A stretch of DNA of 10,461 nt from assembly GCA_030017475.1 (NCBI GenBank), contig JASEIO010000047.1, positions 1 through 10,461 on the forward strand. Direction: 5' to 3'. The translations under genes were made by a program, and so were the position numbers. This document shows, piece after piece, positions 1-7,770 of the stretch (its first letter is position 1; each line of letters opens with the position of its first letter). The DNA is from a bacterium. GTDB taxonomy: Bacteria > UBA9089 > JASEIO01. The notes under the pieces are model-generated. The model was not told the DNA's origin and searched no databases. It worked only from the letters and a program-made list of their open reading frames with translations.

Positions 1-524
1 TTTTTTAGCAGGCAGGAGGTCTTGCGAGTTGAAACAGGAGGTTTCTGATAATAGGATGTTGTCGAAGAAGGATTGTCCAATAACTACTTGAAAAGATTAC
101 TTATAAATCTTGCATTAAAGCCAATCTTAGAAAGAGGAGGTGTAGGACGTAATTCAACTTGCACAAATGCTGTTATAGCAATAAATGACGATACGTCCGA
201 CCCTGTGGTATAATAACAACCAAGGGTGTTAACAGTGATAGAAAGGAGATTTACAACCAGGATTATAAGGATGCTGATTGTAAGACCAACAGTCATTATG
301 AGAAAAGAATTCATATTGTAATCGTTCCCAGCAAGGAGCTGATACCCGGACAATACTAATGTCAATATTTAGAACCCTACATCTTCGCAAGATTGCCCCC
401 ATTACTATATTGATCGATTCACTTTCTGAATGGAGATCAAAACAGGAATTGTTGTTCCGTTGTCTGCTGCTTCACTTCAGATGGGTAAATAGTTACCAAT
501 GGAAAGAATGTGTAAAAGTGAAAT
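1..524. other. Left-edge region with no supported gene
   Basis: I find no recognisable gene here. On the minus strand 84-365 is open from a TTG; an internal ATG would give about 76 residues with one strongly hydrophobic stretch, so a small membrane protein is formally possible. The plus strand is also open over roughly 85-212, and neither product resembles a family I know. No good ribosome binding site supports either reading. A short plus-strand open frame at 359-544 overlaps the start of the next gene and also looks like chance. The stretch may be decayed coding DNA, as in other parts of this window. Confidence 0.4.
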
Positions 525-1850
525 ATGAAAAAGCTCGAACTTAATGACATTGAATGGGTTGTAGAGTCAAAACTTGATCCAATGGGGAGAGTTTTCAAAT
601 ACAATAATGAATACTATCGAGCTGTTTACCCACAAAATGTTGAATTTGTGAAAGGATTATTTTCAAATGGAATAATTTATAAACTTATAAATGATTCGTT
701 ACTAATTGAAACTAATATTACAGAATTTGAGTTGCCGAATTATGGGCTAATTCTACATCACAAAAAAATTCCATTTCAAACCTATGCTCCAGATTGGCCA
801 AAAGAAATTCTTCGCGATGCTGCAAAGGTGGTAATTAAATTGAATCAAGAATTGCTAAAATATAATCTGGCAACAATTGATTATCATTCTCATAATATTC
901 AGCTTACTGAAAATAGCAAACCTGTATGGATAGACTTTGGTTCGATTGTTCCGCAAGAAAGAGTGAAACTTGAATGGGCGAATCGTGAATTTGTAAATTA
1001 TTTTGTTAATCCGTTAATTCTTTATTCAAAAGGAAATGAACTTGATGATCTTTGCAGACATGTGTTACTCAAGAATGAAATTACTTCCGAAGAATTAGCT
1101 GCGTTATGTGGTTTGAAAATAAAGATTCCTATTGATAATAGAAAAGTTTGGCTAAATTCAATTGCGGCATGGTTGGAAGAATTATCATTGCCAAAGAAGA
1201 AAGGTGCGTGGAGTGATTATTATAAAAGAGATAATGAACCATTTTGCTTGCCGGAATTTGGTCCTTTAAATTTAGAACCTAATACAAGATGCGGAATAGC
1301 ATATCAGCTTCTTAACAAGTATAATCCGAGAAAAGTATTGGATGTTGGATGTAATGCAGGAGTGTTTAGTGTTCTTAGCGCAGAATATGGTGCAGATGTT
1401 TGTTCAATTGATTATGATGAAGGTGCTCTGGAGACATTTTATTTTGCGTTGAAAAATGATAAAAGAAATTTGCCAATATCGATTTTGAAAAGAGATATAA
1501 CAGATCGGAAAATACAAAAAATATATCCACTCAAGGCCGAATTTGTTTTTTGCCTTGCTATTACTCATCACTTAAGACTTACACAAAATTGTTCATTTAA
1601 TCTGATTGCCCAATTATTTTCAGCATATTGCACAAATGTTCTAGTAACAGAGTTTATGCCAAATGGATTAGGCATAAATGGGGAAATAAGCCCGAACCCA
1701 TTGCCGTTGGATTATACCTTGGAAAATTTTGAAAAGGCTTTTCAACGCTTCTTTAATAATGTATATCATATTGAATATCCTCAAACATCGAGTAGTAAAA
1801 GAATCTTTGTTGTTTGTGAAGAACGAAATGAACAAAATAACATTTTATAA
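525..1850 (+). CDS. Kinase-like domain fused to a SAM-dependent methyltransferase
   Basis: A 441-residue intact protein. The N-terminal half (about 1-230) looks like a divergent protein-kinase/aminoglycoside-phosphotransferase fold: DYHSHN at 119-124 resembles a catalytic loop (D119, H121, N124) and IDFGS at 136-140 resembles the metal-binding DFG. The C-terminal half (about 250-430) is a class I methyltransferase: motif I VLDVGCNAG at 271-279, an acidic residue in SIDYD at 294-298, and VFCLAITHHL at 341-350 as the motif IV region. No signal peptide or membrane segment is seen, so it is probably cytosolic. WbdD of E. coli O9a is a known methyltransferase-kinase that caps O-antigen chains, but there the methyltransferase comes first. 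A chain-capping or glycan-modifying role is therefore inference. The Shine-Dalgarno site before ATG 525 is weak. The gene is visibly more AT-rich than the glycosyltransferases downstream, suggesting a separate origin. Confidence 0.85.
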   Translation: MKKLELNDIEWVVESKLDPMGRVFKYNNEYYRAVYPQNVEFVKGLFSNGIIYKLINDSLLIETNITEFELPNYGLILHHKKIPFQTYAPDWPKEILRDAAKVVIKLNQELLKYNLATIDYHSHNIQLTENSKPVWIDFGSIVPQERVKLEWANREFVNYFVNPLILYSKGNELDDLCRHVLLKNEITSEELAALCGLKIKIPIDNRKVWLNSIAAWLEELSLPKKKGAWSDYYKRDNEPFCLPEFGPLNLEPNTRCGIAYQLLNKYNPRKVLDVGCNAGVFSVLSAEYGADVCSIDYDEGALETFYFALKNDKRNLPISILKRDITDRKIQKIYPLKAEFVFCLAITHHLRLTQNCSFNLIAQLFSAYCTNVLVTEFMPNGLGINGEISPNPLPLDYTLENFEKAFQRFFNNVYHIEYPQTSSSKRIFVVCEERNEQNNIL

Positions 1851-1858
1851 GCGACTGA

Positions 1859-1874
1859 TAATGATACGTCATTA
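1859..1874. repeat. Small hairpin after the kinase-methyltransferase gene
   Basis: TAATGA (1859-1864) and TCATTA (1869-1874) are perfect inverted arms around the loop TACG, nine bases after the stop codon of the upstream gene. It is AT-rich and has no T-run immediately after it, so it is a poor terminator by itself. It sits directly beside the larger palindrome at 1878-1897. Confidence 0.45.
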
Positions 1875-1900
1875 TGGATTCCTGCTTTCGCAGGAATGAC
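1868..1900. repeat. REP-like dispersed palindrome
   Basis: ATTCCTGC (1878-1885), loop TTTC, then GCAGGAAT (1890-1897) form a perfect 8-bp stem. GTC at 1868-1870 can pair with GAC at 1898-1900. This is the core of a palindrome found scattered between genes in many unrelated bacteria; translated on the minus strand it gives the familiar spurious peptide VIPAKAGI. It is a repeat rather than a gene. It may act as a transcript-end hairpin for the gene ending at 1850. Confidence 0.75.
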
Positions 1901-2019
1901 AGAAAAAGAATATTTTACACCTGATAACTGAGGCATTACAGAATTGCTGATAAATATGGTTGCAATTAGAAAAGAAATATAATGAATAGAACTGGTCAAA
2001 GAAAATTGGCTATAATTGT

Positions 2020-2813
2020 ATGATTAAAGAACTGGCAATGGCATTAAAAGATGAAAATAAAGAGTTAAGAGAGCGGATAGGCATTGCTATTTCGCTGATA
2101 AAGTATCGTTTCGATTCAGGAGTGATAAAATCTGATGGAGATATCTGCCTTTTGATGAAGATAAGATTATAGACGAATTAACCATCATGGGATTAGAGCC
2201 CAAGGTAAAGCAAATAGAAAAAATTCCTTCAAGCAGCATTTGAAAACCAATCCATATCCTGGGCGATATTCTAATGTGGTGACCATTTTAAAGAAAAGGC
2301 ATTAGAACACTGGTTAAGTGGATAATAAAGAGTTATTTGGGCACTACAATAGACTTCTATTTTGGCAATCAATTTATGGAGTTTTATTGCAATGATTTAT
2401 GTTTTAAGCCGGGGCAAAGGAAGCGTGATGATGATTGTATGGAAATCGGTGCAGATGCCTGCAAATTGCCTGTATTCCCAGAGACTTTTAAAAGAAGCTG
2501 AGCGAGTTTTAAAGCCAAAAGGGATAGTTGTAATAATACCCTTATATCTTTCAGAAGTCCATTATATCTTTAAGGATCCTAATTCATCGTCTTTCTGATG
2601 CAAATATGATAAAGGTGCCCAAATAGTTTACAGCAGAAACTTTTATGGTGTCAGATTCGCAAGGTTCTACAGTCCAATGGGATTGTTTATGAGAATACTA
2701 AGCAAAACACATCTGACGCCAGAAATATTATAATATTATACTTTGAAAATTATAAAGGGATTGGTCCAATCTGTTATTGTCGATTTGCTTTGGTGCTGAA
2801 GAAAGAAATGTAA
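2020..2813 (+). pseudogene. Decayed SAM-dependent methyltransferase
   Basis: Protein-like pieces follow one another in different frames, always on the plus strand. From ATG 2020 one frame reads about 45 residues. From 2151 another gives KIIDELTIMGLEPKVKQIEK. HFKEKALEHWLSG and NKELFGHYNRLLFWQ lie around 2280-2370. MEIGADACKLPVFPETF (about 2440-2490) resembles the motif II/III region, and LLKEAERVLKPKGIVVIIP (about 2488-2545) is a typical post-motif methyltransferase helix-strand. FARFYSPMGLFMRIL follows around 2655-2700, and a last frame ends CRFALVLKKEM with TAA at 2811-2813. No glycine-rich SAM motif I is visible where it should be, so part may be deleted. The protein cannot be made as one chain. 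The start is uncertain; no good ribosome site precedes 2020. Confidence 0.7.
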
Positions 2814-2961
2814 ATGAGGATCTATTCAGCCACTAACTCACCAAGACACAAAGAAATATGAGATTTAAACCCCTATAAGGGGAATAGGTTTTAGAATGTA
2901 TAGGCTCGAGATTGATGAACGTGCTGAATTCAGTTGTATCTAAAAAAGGGTTGACGAAACA
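2814..2961. other. Intergenic stretch with a small GC hairpin
   Basis: Contains no gene I can support. CCCCT (2870-2874) and AGGGG (2878-2882) form a 5-bp stem with loop ATA, flanked by AAAC and GTTT that could lengthen it imperfectly. The run CACCAAGACACAAAG near 2839-2853 resembles a short intergenic sequence I associate with repeated elements in environmental bacterial genomes; only a genome-wide search could confirm that it is repeated here. Confidence 0.35.
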
Positions 2962-3289
2962 ATGGATAAAAGAGATAAGGCTATTATTTTGAAGCTAAAA
3001 GATAGTCTGTCGGCGGACATTGCAAGATATGTAAAAAATGTATCGTTTATGGCTCTCGCGCAAGAGGGGAAGGTGGCAAAGAGTCTGATTTAGATATCTT
3101 GATGTTGGTTGAAAAAAGAGACCCGAGATAGAACAGAGATTGGAAGATGCGACTTATCAGATAATGTGGGATCATAATTTCAGACCCATTATCTCCCTGA
3201 AGATTTTTACTGAAGATAAATTTAATCAGGCATTAAGAGAAGGATTTTCATCCTATCGCTATGTAGAAAGAGATGGGATTGTGGTATGA
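2962..3289 (+). pseudogene. MNT-type nucleotidyltransferase (HEPN partner), frameshifted
   Basis: A minimal nucleotidyltransferase of about 109 codons, broken by two single-base losses. ATG 2962 opens a frame reading MDKRDKAIILKLKDSLSADI. Within the A-run at 3032-3038 one base is missing, after which the frame gives YGSRARGEGGKESDLDIL, the GSxAxG...SDLD nucleotide- and metal-binding signature. A second loss near 3123-3124 is needed to continue through EIEQRLEDATYQIMWDH to GIVV and TGA at 3287-3289. In the family this enzyme is the antitoxin that inactivates its HEPN toxin by nucleotide transfer. The stop overlaps the HEPN start as ATGA, so the two were translationally coupled. As it stands the product would end soon after the signature is lost from frame. 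Confidence 0.8.
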
Positions 3290-3669
3290 ATGTTACTCTT
3301 GAAGGTACAAAACTTATCGAAAAATCTGATCATGCTCTGGAAGTAGCAGAGGCACTCTTTAGGCAGGGTTATTCTCCTGATGCAGCCAGCAAACTTATTA
3401 TGTTATGTTCTAGCGGCCCAAACGTTATTGAAATCAGAAGAGATCTAAGTAACCAAACATTCTGCAGTAGAATCTGCTTTGGGATACTACTTTGCAAAAC
3501 CAGGACGCTTGATCCTAAATATCATAAGATGTTCATCAGTGCTCGTAAGATCAGAGAAATAGCTGATTATGACATTCAAGAAGAAATTGTTAAGCCGGCG
3601 GCTAATCTTAAGATGGAAGAGGGAAAGGAATTTATTGGTGTTATTAAAAAGATGTTAAAGGTGGGTTGA
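3286..3669 (+). pseudogene. HEPN-domain protein with compensated frameshifts
   Basis: The frame is open for 127 codons but its middle is nonsense. The ends match a HEPN protein: EKSDHALEVAEALFRQGYSP at about 12-31 and LDPKYHKMFISARKIREI further on. Between them the family sequence appears in other frames: YYVMF at 3396-3410, then AAQTLLKSEE (about 3413-3442) and KHSAVESALGYYFAKPGR (about 3455-3508). Three single-base losses (next to 3394, near 3411, near 3509) add up to one codon, so the original frame returns. The mended reading also meets TAA at 3446-3448. The actual product would lack the core helices and is probably inactive. Even the mended copy reads SKxYYVMFYAA, without the R and H of the RNase-type HEPN motif. 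It overlaps the nucleotidyltransferase by 4 bases. Confidence 0.8.
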
Positions 3670-3674
3670 AATAG

Positions 3675-4436
3675 ATGAAGGTTTTTGAAAATTATGCTAA
3701 CTTTTATGATACGTTCTATCAGGACAAAGATTATAAGGCTGAGTGTGATTTTTTAGAGGAGGTATTTAAAAAGTATACAAAGTCTCCTGTAAAGACGATT
3801 TTGGACCTTGGTTGTGGGACAGGAGGACATAGCTTGATTTTGGCCCAAAGGAGCTACGAAGTAACCGGGGTTGATTTCTCTGAGAAGATGCTTGAGATTG
3901 GAAGGAATAAGGTAAGAGAGGAGGATATCCCTGTAAAATTTTTGCAAGGAGATTTGAGAAGCTTAAATCTCAAAAAGAAATTTGATGCTGCCACCGCCAT
4001 GTTTGCAGTAATGGGTTATCAAACAAGTAACGAGGATGTAGAAAATACCCTGAGATCAGTGAGAAGGCATCTAAATCCTGGTGGACTTTTTGTTTTTGAT
4101 GTCTGGTTTGGGCCGGCAGTACTTACACAACGACCGACGGATCGGGTGAAAGTAATTGAGTCGGGAGAAGAGAGAATCATAAGAGTAGCACAACCAGTGG
4201 TGGATATTATTAATCATGTTGTCCAGGTGAATTACAAAGTGATGCGTATTTCTGGAGATAAAATATTAGAAGAGATAAAGGAGTCGCATCTAATGAGATT
4301 CTTCTTTCCGCAGGAGTTAACATATTTTCTTCAAAAAAATGGCTTTATTGTCCATAAGATAGCTCCATTCATGTCATTGAATGGAGAACCTACTACAAAT
4401 GATTGGAATATTTCAATTACTGTAGAGGCAATTTAG
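3675..4436 (+). CDS. Class I SAM-dependent methyltransferase
   Basis: An intact 253-residue enzyme. It opens with ENYANFYDTFYQDKDY, typical of small-molecule and sugar methyltransferases of the DesVI/TylM1 type. Motif I is ILDLGCGTGG at 42-51, the ribose-binding acidic residue is in VTGVDFSEKML at 63-73, GDLRS lies at 92-96, and HLNPGGLFVFDVW at 132-144 is the post-motif region. The length fits a single-domain enzyme. AGGTGG lies about nine bases before the ATG. It follows the broken HEPN gene by 5 bases and precedes the glycosyltransferase by 12, so it is likely co-transcribed with the latter. Its context suggests methylation of a sugar or sugar nucleotide; whether O- or N-methylation cannot be told from sequence. 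Confidence 0.9.
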   Translation: MKVFENYANFYDTFYQDKDYKAECDFLEEVFKKYTKSPVKTILDLGCGTGGHSLILAQRSYEVTGVDFSEKMLEIGRNKVREEDIPVKFLQGDLRSLNLKKKFDAATAMFAVMGYQTSNEDVENTLRSVRRHLNPGGLFVFDVWFGPAVLTQRPTDRVKVIESGEERIIRVAQPVVDIINHVVQVNYKVMRISGDKILEEIKESHLMRFFFPQELTYFLQKNGFIVHKIAPFMSLNGEPTTNDWNISITVEAI

Positions 4437-4448
4437 AAGGAAAATTAG

Positions 4449-6239
4449 ATGAATATTGGCATATACTTTAACACAGAGAAGTATGTAGGAGGAGTATATC
4501 AATACATCCTTACATTTTTAGATTGTCTTAGGGAATGCGATAAATATAATTATTTTGTATTCTATGCATCAGAAGATTTTCCAGTTACTAAATATCATGG
4601 TAATGGCTGGAAATTAATTGATTTAAATCACGAAGTATATGTAAAGAGTAATGTGACTTATTATCTTAATCAAATTTGTAAATTTGGAATAATCAATCCT
4701 CATAAAATTATACTGAATAGATTCCTGCATAAAAAATTTAAAGAATACGAAATCGATCTTATGATTTATCTGACACCTGCTGTAGACTCATTTGGAACTG
4801 GAATACCTTACATTATGACTATTTTTGATCTTCAGCATAGATTGCAGCCTAATTTTTTGGAGGTCTCAGCAGATGGAATTTGGGAAGAAAGAGAATATCT
4901 CTATAAAAATGCTACAAAACATGCTTCTGCTATAATTGTTGACTCTGAAATAGGCAAAGAGGATGTGATTAATTTTTATCAAATACCTCAAGAGAGAGTA
5001 AAGGTTCTACCTTATGTATCCCCTACTTATATTTTAAATGGAATATCTGAAGTTGATAAAAGGGACATTATAAGAAAATTTAACTTGCCAGAACATTTCA
5101 TATTTTATCCTGCTCAGTTTTGGCCCCATAAAAATCATATTAATTTGGTAAAGGCCCTTCATTTGATTAAAATGAAATGGGGTGAGGTGATTTCTGCAGT
5201 CTTCGTGGGATCAAGACAGGAAAGGTGGGGAGAATTTGATAGAGTTATGAATTTGGTTAGAGATTTGAAAATGGAGAATGAGATTAAATATCTTGGTTTT
5301 GTATCCGAGAAAGAAATGATTGCACTTTATTCTACAGCTATAGCATTGGTGATGCCCACTTTTTTTGGTCCTACTAACATTCCTCCACTTGAAGCTTTTA
5401 GTTTAGGATGTCCTGTTATAACTTCAAATATTAGAGGTATTCGTGAACAAACTGGAGATGCAGCAGTTTTGGTTGATCCAAGAAACATTGAAGAAATTGC
5501 AAGAGCAATTTATCAGGTATATATAGATATCGATCTAAGAAAAACACTTATTGAAAATGGATATAAAATAATTAAAAATTGGACTCAAAAGGATTTCTCT
5601 CTTAAACTGGGTTCTATAATTGATGGATGTATTTCAGAGCTACCAAATGTTGATAATATTTATCAAGAATCAATTTCTCTACCTAAGGAAATTGCAAATG
5701 AAAAAGCTTTATGGCAAGTGAAATTTCAGGTCCACATAGATCTATGGAACTATTATTTAAGTGAGGGTAAAGATTCGCAAGCAGAGAAAAGTTTTAAGGA
5801 GGCATTATCTATAACAGAAATTCCAGAGCAGGTTAGGTTTTATGTTCTCGTAGCTTTTGGGAACTATTATTCAATCCAGAAGAGATACAAAGAGGCAGAA
5901 GAGAAATTCAATAGGGCTTTATCTGTAGAGGGGATACCTGATTCAGAAAAGGTTTTTGTCCATTACGATTTGGGATCAATGTATGAAAGAAAAGGGGATT
6001 ACAAGAAGGCAAAGGATAAATTTGAGACTGTTATTGATCTTGTCAAAAAATGGAGATGGGGAATGCTTTTTGGTGATAGGAAAATTTTTGAAGGTAGAAC
6101 TCATTTCCATTTAGGGATAATTTATCAAGGTATGGGTGAAAAGGAGAAAGCAGCGGAGGAATTTAAGCAATGCTTGAACCTAATTCCCGATCACAGAAAA
6201 GCAAGAGAAAACCTGAAGGTTATCCAGATGGACCTTTAA
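4449..6239 (+). CDS. GT4 glycosyltransferase with C-terminal TPR tail
   Basis: An intact 596-residue two-part protein. Residues 1-395 form a GT-B enzyme of family GT4: VGGVYQYIL at 13-21 in the acceptor domain, FWPHKNHINLVKAL at 224-237, and the nucleotide-sugar site MPTFFGPTNIPPLEAFSLG at 302-320 with E315 kept. The usual earlier Glu of the E-x7-E pair appears replaced in the GPTN stretch. Residues about 420-595 are tetratricopeptide repeats, e.g. KDSQAEKSFKEALSI, RYKEAEEKFNRALSV, DYKKAKDKFETVIDL and EKEKAAEEFKQCLNLIPDH. No signal peptide is seen; it should act at the cytoplasmic face. AGAAGGA lies about nine bases before the ATG. The tail is related to those ending at 9030 and 9396. TPRs bind proteins, so it may dock the enzyme into an assembly complex; that is inference. 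Confidence 0.9.
   Translation: MNIGIYFNTEKYVGGVYQYILTFLDCLRECDKYNYFVFYASEDFPVTKYHGNGWKLIDLNHEVYVKSNVTYYLNQICKFGIINPHKIILNRFLHKKFKEYEIDLMIYLTPAVDSFGTGIPYIMTIFDLQHRLQPNFLEVSADGIWEEREYLYKNATKHASAIIVDSEIGKEDVINFYQIPQERVKVLPYVSPTYILNGISEVDKRDIIRKFNLPEHFIFYPAQFWPHKNHINLVKALHLIKMKWGEVISAVFVGSRQERWGEFDRVMNLVRDLKMENEIKYLGFVSEKEMIALYSTAIALVMPTFFGPTNIPPLEAFSLGCPVITSNIRGIREQTGDAAVLVDPRNIEEIARAIYQVYIDIDLRKTLIENGYKIIKNWTQKDFSLKLGSIIDGCISELPNVDNIYQESISLPKEIANEKALWQVKFQVHIDLWNYYLSEGKDSQAEKSFKEALSITEIPEQVRFYVLVAFGNYYSIQKRYKEAEEKFNRALSVEGIPDSEKVFVHYDLGSMYERKGDYKKAKDKFETVIDLVKKWRWGMLFGDRKIFEGRTHFHLGIIYQGMGEKEKAAEEFKQCLNLIPDHRKARENLKVIQMDL
6155..6160 (+). promoter_or_regulatory. Ribosome binding site inside the upstream gene
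   Basis: GGAGGA stands nine bases before ATG 6170, which opens the frame leading into the GT2 signature. It lies within the last TPR codons of the GT4 gene and so argues for a GT2 start inside that gene, 70 bases before its stop. The codons here belong to a conserved TPR helix, so the match could be fortuitous. Confidence 0.45.
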
Positions 6240-7415
6240 TCTCTGTTGTTATTCCTTGCCTTAATCGGGCGCATTTTTGGTGCCAACGATTGAGAGTATT
6301 TTGCAACAGGACTACCCCAATATTGAATGCATTGTAGTGGATGGAGGCTCAACTGATAGCACACTTGAGATACTTAAAGGCTATGGGGATAGGATTAAAT
6401 GGGTGTCAGAACCGGATGAGGGACATGCGGATGCTATCAACAAGGGTTGGAAGATGAGTAGGGGTGAAATTTTGGCCTGGCTTAATGCCGATGATGTATG
6501 GGTTGTGTCCAATGCGGTTAGTCAAGCAGTAGAATATTTGCAGGAACATCCGGAAGTAGATGTTGTTTATGGTGACTGTGGCAGTATTGATGCGGATGGT
6601 AATGTAGTAGGTATGTCTTATCTGCATGAATGGGATCTGGAATATGCCGTTGAATATTGTGATTACTGTATTCCTCAGCCAGCAGCCTTTATGCGGCGAA
6701 GTATTGTAGAAAAGGCTGGTTGGCTTGATACCCAATTTGTAATTATGGATTGGGATCTCTGGTATCGGATTGGACTAATTGGCATAATAAGGTATATCCT
6801 AATTCTTCTTGCCCATGCCCGGAATACCCCAGCTACTGGCACTCTAAAGGCTACCTGGTAGCTGAAAATTGTGTTAGAATCATCCAGAAATTCTTCGACC
6901 TGCCGAATGTGCCGAAGAGTTTATTGCAAAAACGGGATCGAGCTATAAGCAATGTCTATCTTAAGGGAATAGACTATGCTTGGGTTAGGGGTCGTCATTG
7001 GCCAACAGTTTAAGGAATTTACTGCCAGGGCTATACTTTCGGATCCGTCAAATGCACTACGAGCATTAGAGCGATTTGAACACTATGCCTATCAACATCG
7101 CTTGGCAATACGGAAGAGATACAAGCTCATCTACTTAAAGCCAGGGACCAAGGTCTTTATCTTTGGGGCAGGGGAAGCTGGCAAGAGATGCCTTGATTTG
7201 GCTAAAGAAGAAAAAGCCACGGTGCTTGGTTTTATAGATAATGATGAGAATAAGCAAGATTCAGCGATAGAAGGAATTTCTATATTCAGCCCAGAAAGGT
7301 TGAAGGAAAAGGGATTTTGATAAGATTATCATTGCCTCTACATATTTGTTTGAGATAAAAAATCAATGGGAGGATATGGGCTTTATCGCAGGAAAAGATT
7401 TTGACATCTTTTCAA
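6170..7415 (+). pseudogene. GT2 glycosyltransferase with Rossmann-like C-terminus, frameshifted
   Basis: From ATG 6170 the frame reads into ISVVIPCLNRAHF, the GT2 N-terminal strand. A T is missing from the run at 6274-6278; the next frame gives VDGGSTDSTLEILKGYGD, GHADAINKG, AWLNADD (DxD-type metal site) and MDWDLWYRIGL. Further shifts are seen at about 6844 (one base lost), 7011 (extra base, leading to KEFTARAILSDPSN) and 7315-7318 (extra T). The last third, from about 7140, has FIFGAGEAGKRCLDLAKEE, GFIDNDENK and KIIIASTYLFEIKNQ: a nucleotide-binding fold like the N-terminal domain of PglD-type sugar enzymes. Whether that domain was always part of the GT2 protein is uncertain. At least four frameshifts make it non-functional. 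GT2 enzymes transfer sugars from nucleotide donors to glycan or lipid acceptors. The boundary at 7415 is approximate. Confidence 0.75.
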
Positions 7416-7757
7416 CTCCTGATAGCACTCTGGCAGGCGATCGAGATGTCGAGTGGTCTTGGATAGCTTCACAGATGCCTTCAGGACTAGGAGAAGCACT
7501 GGATTTTGGCTGTGGGCCAATTAGCTATTTGGGGCTTATTGCCGCTCATCGAGGTTTCAAGCTTTTTTTCACTTCATCGAGTCTATGGGAGAAAGCGGTT
7601 GCCTTGTTTACTCAATGGGTTTATGGTTGAGAAACAGGAATGCTGGATAAAGAACGATGAGAATTGTTGGATTCCTGTTGATGAAGACATTGTCCTTGAT
7701 TATCAACCTCAGGAATATTTATATGGATTAGGATGCTATGTGCTTCGCTGTCTATAA
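7416..7757 (+). pseudogene. SAM-dependent methyltransferase with internal deletion
   Basis: The first part, in frame with the preceding Rossmann segment, reads DRDVEWSWIASQMPSGLGEA followed by LDFGCGPISYLGLIAAHRGF, a methyltransferase motif I. Around 7558-7570 the sequence jumps to a different frame that reads HRVYGRKRLPCLLNGFMVEK, ECWIKNDENCWIPVD and a final YGLGCYVLRCL, which looks like the C-terminal end of the same family. The acidic loop, motif IV and post-motif segments expected between them are absent, so about 100 codons seem to be deleted as well as the frame lost. The stop at 7755-7757 is 13 bases before the next ATG. The remnant cannot bind and use SAM. Confidence 0.7.
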
Positions 7758-7770
7758 GAGGTTTTAGCTA

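Noticed and set aside
84-365. Minus-strand open frame with a hydrophobic stretch
   Set aside because: It starts at TTG without a ribosome site, matches nothing I recognise, and the opposite strand is also open across part of it.
359-544. Small plus-strand open frame before the kinase-methyltransferase gene
   Set aside because: No family features, and it overlaps the better supported start at 525.
1781-1999. Minus-strand frame containing VIPAKAGI
   Set aside because: That peptide is the usual translation of the dispersed palindrome at 1878-1897, and the frame overlaps the end of a real gene.
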